The translations under genes were made by a program, and so were the position numbers. Positions 55,539-64,000 of a DNA stretch of 64,000 bases are shown in pieces. This DNA is from Aplectana chamaeleonis. Lineage: Eukaryota; Nematoda; Chromadorea; Rhabditida; Cosmocercidae. The notes beneath the pieces are model-generated. The model worked only from the letters and a program-made list of their open reading frames with translations, was not told the DNA's origin and made no database searches. Positions within the stretch are counted from its first letter, which is position 1. Every line of letters starts with the position of its first letter. The stretch is from NCBI GenBank assembly GCA_029168955.1, contig JAPDOI010000021.1, positions 2,636,001-2,700,000 of the forward strand, written 5' to 3'.

Positions 55539-56576
55539 GTGACCCAAATGGGTGTGCGAAGAACGCCGTAGAAAGTGTGTGGGACTCAAATGAGAGTGCT
55601 TCGGACGCCGTAGACAGTGTGAGGGACCCAAATGGGTGTGCGCAGAACGCCGTAGAAAGTGTGTGGGACCCAAATGAAAGTGCGTAGGACGCCGTAGAAA
55701 ATGTGTGGGACCCAAATAACAGTGCGTCGGACGCCGTAGAAAGTGTGCGGGACCCAAATGAGAGTGCGTCGGACGCCGTAGAAAGTGTATGGGACCCAAA
55801 TGAGAGTGCGTAGGACGCCGTAGAAAATGTGTGGGACCCAAATGAGAGTGCGTAGGACGCCGTAGAAAATGTGTGGGACCCAAATAACAGTGCGTCGGAC
55901 GCCGTAGAAAGTGAGTGGGACCCAAATGAGAGTGCGTCGGACGCCGTAGAAAGTGTGCTCAAATGAGAGTGCACCGGACGCCGTTAGAAAGTGTGCGGGA
56001 CCCAAATGAGAGTGCGCCGGACGCCGTAGAAAGTGTGCGGGACCCGAATGAGGTGCGCCGGACGCCGTAGAAGGTGTGCGGGACCCAAATAAGAGTACGC
56101 CGGACGCCGTAGAAAGTGTGCGGGAACCAAATGAGAGTGCGCCGGACGCCGTAGAAAGTGTGTGGGACCTAAATGAGAGTGAGCCGCACGCCGTAGAAAG
56201 TGTGGGACCCAAATGAGAGTACGTCGGACGTCGTGAAAGTGTCTGGGACCTAAATGAGAGTGGAGTGCAGCGCTGGGACCTAAACAGAGAGTGCGCCGTA
56301 GAAAGTGTGTGGGACTCAAATAAGAGTACGCCGTACGCCCTAGGATGGGCGCGGGACCCAAGAATGAGTGCGTCGGATGCCGTAGAAAGTGTGTGGGTCT
56401 AAATTGAGAGTGCGCCGGACGCCGTAGAAAGTGTGCGGGACCCAAATGAGAGTGTGCCGGACGCCGTAGAAAGTGTGCGGGACCCAAATGAGAGTGCGTA
56501 GGACGCCGTAGAAAATGTGTGGGACCCAAATAACAGTGCGTCGGACGCCGTAGAAAGTTTGCGGGATCCAAATACA

Positions 56577-56875
56577 TTCACGCCCATGCCGATAATTTTT
56601 TCCGCAGGGCTACCGTAATCATTCTTGAACAAAACATGATAACGAACGATAACACACGCTCATAACATGCGGGGTATAAAAGGGGAGAGGAGCGGTATGC
56701 AGTCATTCACACACCGCTCTCTTCGAGAAGCCACTGGGAAGTGGCTGAGGAGGTCGAAATTGTGCAAAGATGATGGTTGGCTATAACGATGTGCTCATAT
56801 CCAGGCTGACACTTGGGAAATTTCCGAAGGAGGGTACGGTAGCCCTGCGGAAAAAATGATCGGCATGAGCGTGCT
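56577..56875 (+). promoter_or_regulatory. promoter-like cassette, copy 4
   Basis: TATAAAA at 56675-56681 and both arms present. A missing T in the right arm (GGGTACGG instead of GGGTTACGG) also breaks the small frame. Confidence 0.75.
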
Positions 56876-57976
56876 TGTGACCCAAATGGGTGTGCGAAGA
56901 ACGCCGTAGAAAGTGTGTGGGACTCAAATGAGAGTGCTTCGGACGCCGTAGACAGTGTGAGGGACCCAAATGGGTGTGCGCAGAACGCCGTAGAAAGTGT
57001 GTGAGACCCAAATGAGAGTGCGTAGGACGCCGTAGAAAATGTAAAGGGACTCAAATAACAGTGCGTCGGACGCCGTAGAAAGTGTGTGGGACCCAAATGA
57101 GAGTGCGTCGGACGCGGTAGAAAGTGTGTGGGACCCAAATGAGAGTGCGTAGGACGCCGTAGAAAATGTGTGGGACCCAAATGAGAGTGCGTAGGACGCC
57201 GTAGAAAATGTGTGGGACCCAAATAACAGTGCGTCGGACGCCGTAGAAAGTGAGTGGGACCCAAATGAGAGTGCGTCGGACGCCGTAGAAGTGTGGGCTC
57301 AAATGAGAGTGCACCGGACGCCGTATGAAAGTGTGCGGGACCCAAATGAGAGGGCGCGGGACGCCGTAGAAAGTGCTCTCAAATGAGAGGGCACCGAACG
57401 CTGTTAGAAAGTGTGCGGGACCCAAATGAGAGTGCGCCGGACGCCGTAGAAAGTGTGCGGGACCCGAATGAGGGTGCGCTGGACGCCGTAGAAGGTGTGC
57501 GGCACCCAAATAAGAGTACGCCGGACGCCGTAGAAAGGGTGCGGGGAGCAAATGAGGGTGCGCCGGACGCCGCAGAAAGTGTGTGGGACCTAAATGAGAG
57601 TGAGCCGCACGCCGTAGAAAGTGTGTGGGACCCAAATGAGAGTACGTCGGACGTCGTAGAAAGTGTCTGGGACCTAAATGAGAGTGCGCTGGACGCCGTA
57701 GAAAGTGTGCGGGACTCAAATAAGAGTACGCCGTACGCCCTAGGATGGGTGCGGGACCCAAGAATGAGTGCGTCGGATGCCGTAGAAAGTGTGTGGGTCT
57801 AAATTGAGAGTGCGCCGGACGCCGTAGAAAGTGTGCGGGACCCAAATGAGAGTGTGCCGGACGCCGTAGAAAGTGTGCGGGACCCAAATGAGAGTGCGTA
57901 GGACGCCGTAGAAAATGTGTGGGACCCAAATAACAGTGCGTCGGACGCCGTAGAAAGTTTGCGGGATCCAAATACA

Positions 57977-58275
57977 TTCACGCCCATGCCGATAATTTTT
58001 TCCGCAGGGCTACCGTAATCATTCTTGAACAAAACATGATAACGAACGATAACACACGCTCATAACATGCGGGGTATAAAAGGGGAGAGGAGCGGTATGC
58101 AGTCATTCACACACCGCTCTCTTCGAGAAGCCACTGGGAAGTGGCTGAGGAGGTCGAAATTGTGCAAAGATGATGGTTGGCTATAACGATGTGCTCATAT
58201 CCAGGCTGACACTTGGAAAATTTCCGAAGGAGGGTACGCTAGCCCTGCGCAAAAAATGATCGGCATGAGCGTGCT
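57977..58275 (+). promoter_or_regulatory. promoter-like cassette, copy 5
   Basis: TATAAAA at 58075-58081. The right arm carries two changes (GCTAGCCCTGCGC) that weaken the pairing. The core is unchanged. Confidence 0.75.
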
Positions 58276-61200
58276 TGTGACCCAAATGGGTGTGCGAAGA
58301 ACGCCGTAGAAAGTGTGTGGGACTCAAATGAGAGTGCGTAGGACGCCGTAGAAAATGTGTGGGACCCAAATAACAGTGCGTCGGACGCCGTAGAAAGTGT
58401 GTGGGACCCAAATGAGAGTGCGTCGGACGCCGTAGAAAGTGTATGGGACCCAAATGAGAGTGCGTAGGACGCCGTAGAAAATGTGTGGGACCCAAATGAG
58501 AGTGCGTAGGACGCCGTAGAAAATGTGTGGGACCCAAATAACAGTGCGTCGGACGACGTAGAAAGTGAGTGGGACCCAAATGAGAGCGTCGGACGCCGTA
58601 GAAAGTGTCAAATGAGAGTGCACCGGACGCCGTTAGAAAGTGTGCGGGACCCAAATGAGAGTGCGTCGGACGCCGTAGAAAGTGTGCTCAAATGAGAGTG
58701 CACCGGACGCCGTTAGAAAGTGTGCGGGACCCAAATGAGAGTGCGCCGGACGCCGTAGAAAGTGTGCGGGACCCGAATGAGGGTGCGCTGGACGCCGTAG
58801 AAGGTGTGCGGGACCCAAATAAGAGTACGCCGGACGCCGTAGAAAGTGTGCGGGAACCAAATGAGAGTGCGCCGGACGCCGTAGAAAGTGTGTGGGACCT
58901 AAATGAGAGTGAGCCGCACGCCGTAGAAAGTGTGTGGGACCCAAATGAGAGTACGTCGGACGTCGTAGAAAGTGTCTGGGACCTAAATGAGAGTGCGCTG
59001 GACGCCGTAGAAAGTGTGCGGGACTCAAATAAGAGTACGCCGTACGCCCTAGGATGGGTGCGGGACCCAAGAATGAGTGCGTCGGATGCCGTAGAAAGTG
59101 TGTGGGTCTAAATTGAGAGTGCGCCGGACGCCGTAGAAAGTGTGCAGGACCCAAATGAGAGTGTGCCGGACGCCGTAGAAAGTGTGCGGGACCCAAATGA
59201 GAGTGCGCCGGACGCTGTGGAAAGTGTCTGGGACCTGAATGAGTGCGCTGGACGCCGTAGAAAGTGTGCGGGACCCAAATGAGAGTGCGCCGGACGCCGT
59301 AGAAAGTGTGCGGGACCCAAATGAGAGTGCGCCGGACGCTGTGGAAAGTGTCTGGGACCTAAATGAGAGTGCGCTGGACGCCGTAGAAAGTGTGCGGGAC
59401 CCAAATGAGAGTGCGCCGGACGCTGTGGAAACTGTCTGGGACCTAAATGAGAGTGCGCTGGACGCCGTAGAAAGTGTGCGGGACTCAAATAAGAGTAGGC
59501 CGTACGCCCTAGAAAGGGTGCGGGACCCGAGAATGAGTGCGTCGGATGCCGTAGAAAGTGTGTGGGTCTAAATTGAGAGTGCGCCGGACGCCGTAGAAAG
59601 TGTGCGGGACCCAAATGAGAGTGCGCCGGACGCCGTAGAAAGTGTACGGGACTCAAATAAGAGTACGCCGTACGCCCTAGAAAGGGTGCGGGACCCGAGA
59701 ATGAGTGCGTCGGATGCCGTAGAAAGTGTGTGGGTCTAAATTGAGAGTGCGCCGGACGCCGTAGAAAGTGTGTTGACCCAAATGAGAGTGCGCCGGACGC
59801 CGTAGAAAGTGTGCGGGACCCAAATGAGAGTGCGCCGGACGCTGTGGAAAGAGTCTGGGACCTGAATGAGAGTTCGCTGGACGCCGTAGAAAGTGTGCGG
59901 GACCCAAATGAGAGTGTGCCGGACGCCGTAGAAAGTGTGCGGGACCCAAATGAGAGTGCGCCGGACGCTGTGGAAAGAGCCTGGGACCTGAATGAGAGTG
60001 CGCTGGACGCCGTAGAAAGTGTGCGGGACCCAAATGAGAGTGCGCCGGACGCTGTAGAAAGTGTCTGGGACCTAATTGAGAGTGCGCCGGACGCCGTAGA
60101 AAGTGTACGGGACTCAAATAAGAGTACGCCGTACGCCCTAGAAAGGGTGCGGGACGCACGAATGAGTGCGTGGGATGCCGTAGAAATGGTGTGGTACCCA
60201 AATGAAAGTGTGCCGGACGCCGTAGAAAGTGTGCGGGACCCAAATGAGAGTGCGTCGGACGCCGTAGGAAAAAGTGTGTGGGACCCAAATAACAACAGTG
60301 CGCAGGACGCCGTAGAAAGTGTGCGGGACCTCAATGAGTGTGCGCAGCACGCCGTAGAAAGTGTGTGGGACCCAAATAACAGTGCGCCGGACGCCGTAAA
60401 AAGTGTGCGGGACCCAAATGAGAGTGCGCAGGACGCCGTACAAAGTGTGTGGGACCTAAATAACAGTGCGCCGGACGCCGTAGAAAGTGTGCGGCACCCA
60501 AATGAGAGTACGCCGGACGCCGTAGAAAGTGTGCGGGAACCAAATGAGAGTGCGCCGGACGCCGTAGAAAGTGTGTGGGACCTAAATGAGAGTGAGCCGC
60601 ACGCCGTATAAAGTGTGTGGGACCCAAATGAGAGTACGTCGGACGTCGTAGAAAGTGTCTGGGACCTAAATGAGAGTGCGCTGGACGCCGTAGAAAGTGT
60701 GCGGGACTCAAATAAGAGTACGCCGTACGCCCTAGGATGGGTGCGGGACCCAAGAATGAGTGCGTCGGATGCCGTAGAAAGTGTGTGGGTCTAAATTGAG
60801 AGTGCGCCGGACGCCGTAGAAAGTGTGCGGGACCCAAATGAGAGTGTGCCGGACGCCGTAGAAAGTGTGCGGGACCCAAATGAGAGTGCGCCGGACGCTG
60901 TGGAAAGTGTCTGGGACCTGAATGAGAGTGCGCTGGACGCCGTAGAAAGTGTGCGGGACCCAAATGAGAGTGTGCCGGACGCCGTAGAAAGTGTGCGGGA
61001 CCCAAATGAGAGTGCGCCGGACGCTGTGGAAAGTGTCTGGGACCTAAATGAGAGTGCGCTGGACGCCGTAGAAAGTGTGCGGGACCCAAATGAGAGTGCG
61101 CCGGACGCTGTGGAAAGTGTCTGGGACCTAAATGAGAGTGCGCTGGACGCCGTAGAAAGTGTGCGGGACTCAAATAAGAGTAGGCCGTACGCCCTAGAAA

Positions 61201-63549
61201 GGGTGCGGGACCCGAGAATGAGTGCGTCGGATGCCGTAGAAAGTGTGTGGGTCTAAATTGAGAGTGCGCCGGACGCCGTAGAAAGTGTGCTGGACCCAAA
61301 TGAGAGTGCGCCGGACGCCGTAGAAAGTGTGCGGGACCCAAATGAGAGTGCGCCGGACGCTGTGGAAAGAGTCTGGGACCTGAATGAGAGTGCGCTGGAC
61401 GCCGTAGAAAGTGTGCGGGACCCAAATGAGAGTGCGCCGGACGCTGTGGGAAGTGTCTGGGACCTAAATGAGAGTGCGCCGGACGCCGTAGAAAGTGTAC
61501 GGGACTCAAATAAGAGTACGCCGTACGCCCTAGAAAGGGTGCGGGACCCAAGAATGAGTGCGTCGGATGCCGTAGAAAGTGTGTGGGTCTAAATTGAGAG
61601 TGCGCCGGACGCCGTAGAAAATGTGCTGGACCCAAATGAGAGTGTGCCGGACGCCGTAGAAAGTGTGCGGGACCCAAATGAGAGTGCGCCGGACGCTGTG
61701 GAAAGAGTCTGGGACCTGAATGAGAGTGCGCTGGACGCCGTAGAAAGTGTGCGGGACCCAAATGAGAGTGTGCCGGACGCCGTAGAAAGTGTGCGGGACC
61801 CAAATGAGAGTGCGCCGGACGCTGTGGAAAGAGTCTGGGACCTGAATGAGAGTGCGCTGGACGCCGTAGAAAGTGTGCGGGACCCAAATGAGAGTGCGCC
61901 GGACGCTGTGGAAAGTGTCTGGGACCTAAATGAGAGTGCGCCGGACGCCGTAGAAAGTGTACGGGACTCAAATAAGAGTACGCCGTACGCCCTAGAAAGG
62001 GTGCGGGACGCACGAATGAGTGCGTGGGATGCCGTAGAAATGGTGTGGTACCCAAATGAAAGTGTGCCGGACGCCGTAGAAAGTGTGCGGGACCCAAATG
62101 AGAGTGTGCCGGACGCCGTAGAAAGTGTGTGGGACCCAAACAACAGTGCGCCGGACGCCGTAGAAAGTGTGCGGGACCCAAATGAGAGTGCGCAGGACGC
62201 CGTAGAAAGTGTGTGGGACCCAAATAACAGTGCGCCGGACGCCGTAAAAAGTGTGCGGGACCCAAATGAGAGTGCGCAGGACGCCGTACAAAGTGTGTGG
62301 GACCCAAATAACAGTGCGCCGGACGCCGTAGAAAGTGTGCGGCACCCAAATGAGAGTGCGCAGGTCGCCGTAGAAAGTGTGTGGGACCCATCGCAGGTCG
62401 CCGTAGAAAGTGTGTGGGACCCAAATAGCAGTGCGTCGGACGCCGTGGAAAGTGTTCGGGACCCAAATGGGTGTGCGAAGAACGCCGTAGAAAGTGCGTG
62501 GGACCCAAATAACAGTGCGCCGGACGCCGTAGAAAGTGTGCGGGACCCAAATGAGAGTGCGCAGGACGCCGTAGAAAGTGTGTGGGACCCAAATAGCAGT
62601 GTGCCGGACGCCGTAGAAAGTGTGCGGGACCCAAATGAGAGTGCGCCGGACGCTGTGGAAAGTGTCTGGGACCTAAATGAGAGTGCGCCGGACGCCGTAG
62701 AAAAGGTGCGGGACGCAAGAATGAGTGCGTCGGATGCCGTAGAAATGGTGTGGGACCCAAATGAGAGTGTGCCGGACGCCGTAGAAAGTGTGCGGGACTC
62801 AAATAAGGGTACGCCGTACGCCCTAGAAAGGGTGCGGGACCCAAATAACAGTGCGCCGGACGCCGTAGAAAGTGTGCGGCACCCAAATGAGAGTGCGCAG
62901 GTCGCCGTAGAAAGTGTGTGGGACCCAAATAGCAGTGCGTCGGACGCCGTGGAAAGTGTTCGGGACCCAAATGGGTGTGCGAAGAACGCCGTAGAAAGTG
63001 CGTGGGACCCAAATAACAGTGCGTCGGATGCCGTAGAAATGGTGTGGGACCCAAATGAGAGTGTGCCGGACGCCGTAGAAAGTGTGCGGGACTCAAATAA
63101 GGGTACGCCGTACGCCCTAGAAAGGGTGCGGGACCCAAATAACAGTGCGCCGGACGCCGTAGAAAGTGTGCGGCACCCAAATGAGAGTGCGCAGGTCGCC
63201 GTAGAAAGTGTGTGGGACCCAAATAGCAGTGCGTCGGACGCCGTGGAAAGTGTTCGGGACCCAAATGGGTGTGCGAAGAACGCCGTAGAAAGTGCGTGGG
63301 ACCCAAATAACAGTGCGTCGGATGCCGTAGAAATGGTGTGGGACCCAAATGAGAGTGTGCCGGACGCCGTAGAAAGTGTGCGGGACTCAAATAAGGGTAC
63401 GCCGTACGCCCTAGAAAGGGTGCGGGACCCAAATAGCAGTGCGTCGGACGCCGTAGAAAGTGTGTGGGTCTAAACTGAGAGTGCGCCGGACGCCGTGGAA
63501 AGTGTTCGGGACCCAAATGGGTGTGCGAAGAACGCCGTAGAAAGTGTGC

Positions 63550-64000
63550 AGGACATCACTGGGAGCGTGCAGGAAATAGAAGGGGGGGCAGGGCATCAGT
63601 GGGTTTGCTTTCAATTAACACCACCAGGCATAAACCATGTCAGAAAGGAAACCTTCAGGAAAATTAAATGAAATTCCTGAAAGTTTAGGTTCCTGGCAAA
63701 AGTAAAGATTTGGCATGGCCATTTTTTCGAAAAATTAGAAATATACTCAGTTAAAAGGGGAAGGTAAAGAAAAGTGAAAAAAGGTTTCGAAATATTCCTG
63801 AGAACGATTAGGCGTAGAATAACTTGATTTTTGGGAAATGTAGTGAAATAGTTGAAAGCATGATTTGGCAGTCGAGTTTGAACCAACTATTTATAAGAGT
63901 TGTGCAAAATGAGAGATCGCATTGTATAAGCTTATTCGTAGAACATATCGAAGCAAAATCACGCGTGATATGGCTAGCAGTAAACGCTCGTTCGGGAGCT
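63550..64000. other. AT-rich right flank of the satellite, no gene seen
   Basis: The satellite ends in GTGCAGGACATCACTGGG. Beyond it there is no ORF with coding character; a 91-codon minus frame (63611-63886) is AT-driven. Confidence 0.4.

Larger units (their letters stand above)
51094..63549 (+). repeat. 12.5-kb higher-order array of a 42-bp satellite
   Basis: The basic unit (GTGTGTGGGACCCAAATGAG, AGTGCGTCGGACGCCGTAG, AAA) repeats close to 300 times, with common variants GCGTAG, GCGCCG, GCGCAG, GCGCTG and AATAACAGT. Five cassettes of about 300 bp interrupt it at intervals of 1.34 to 1.53 kb; the last 5.3 kb (58.28-63.55) has none. Longer segments (for example 55.97-57.3, 57.3-58.6 and 58.7-59.1) repeat as blocks, showing amplification of multi-unit segments. 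Open frames reach 1061 codons on the minus strand (60331-63516) and 616 on the plus strand (61623-63473). Variable sites do not favour third positions, and many plus-strand units carry TAG in frame, so coding is not supported. Confidence 0.95.

Noticed and set aside
61623..63473. 616-codon plus-strand ORF with WDPNESAPDAV-type repeats
   Set aside because: Same cause. Many other units of the array carry in-frame TAG, and variable sites lie in first and second codon positions.
60331..63516. 1061-codon minus-strand ORF in the satellite
   Set aside because: It is a stop-free 14-codon repeat read across an array. The opposite strand is open too, and substitutions show no coding pattern.
51094..63549. 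CRISPR-like array
   Set aside because: Repeats are directly tandem with no unique spacers, and the window is eukaryotic.

Overview
This window is eukaryotic, repeat-dominated DNA, most likely from a nematode. I base that on the introns I can reconstruct, which are 65 to 70 nt with TTTCAG or TACAG acceptors, on a TTTTCAG acceptor just upstream of a start codon (trans-splice style), and on the mix of DIRS-1-like and PAT-like tyrosine-recombinase retrotransposons with hAT-type and TTAA-target MITEs. Species cannot be fixed from the sequence alone. I found no bacterial operon, rRNA gene, convincing tRNA, CRISPR array or telomere repeat. Host coding content is minimal: two exons of a saposin-B-like gene (28065-28509, minus), one terminal exon with a poly(A) signal (24931-25050, minus), and possibly one microRNA-like hairpin (45547-45639).

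Layout. 0-13.8 kb is a patchwork of palindromes, inverted-repeat elements and MITEs. It includes a 42-bp satellite array (3.1-3.5 kb), a CAGGG-ended element (3.8-6.0 kb), and an inverted-repeat element of about 3.2 kb carrying a GIY-YIG nuclease-domain fragment (6.87-10.03 kb). 13,794-19,600 is an almost complete DIRS-1-like retrotransposon on the minus strand, with inverted terminal repeats, an internal complementary region, a spliced Gag, RT-RNase H and a tyrosine recombinase. 19.7-27.4 kb holds AT-rich minisatellites and nested TTAA MITEs around a lone gene exon. 28-31.5 kb has the saposin-like exons and an inverted-repeat element. 33,033-40,144 is flanked by a perfect 8-bp target duplication and CAGGG termini, and it contains a decayed PAT-like retrotransposon (33,239-38,398) with a complete set of split direct repeats. 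40-47.9 kb is more foldbacks and MITEs, plus a second 42-bp satellite array (43.2-43.8 kb).

The last 16 kb is tandem repeat. 47.9-50.1 kb is a 65-bp satellite in which each unit encodes two short hairpins with compensatory changes in the stems. 50.3-50.7 kb is a duplicated 216-bp unit carrying a related GAA-loop hairpin. 51.1-63.5 kb is a 12.5-kb higher-order array of the 42-bp satellite, broken up by five copies of a cassette of about 300 bp that has inverted-repeat arms and a TATA box. The very long open frames in these arrays (up to 1061 codons) follow from a stop-free unit whose length is a multiple of three; I do not annotate them as proteins.

The parts most worth following up are the promoter-bearing cassette array, the covarying hairpin satellite, and the DIRS element with its spliceosomal introns and intact replication architecture.
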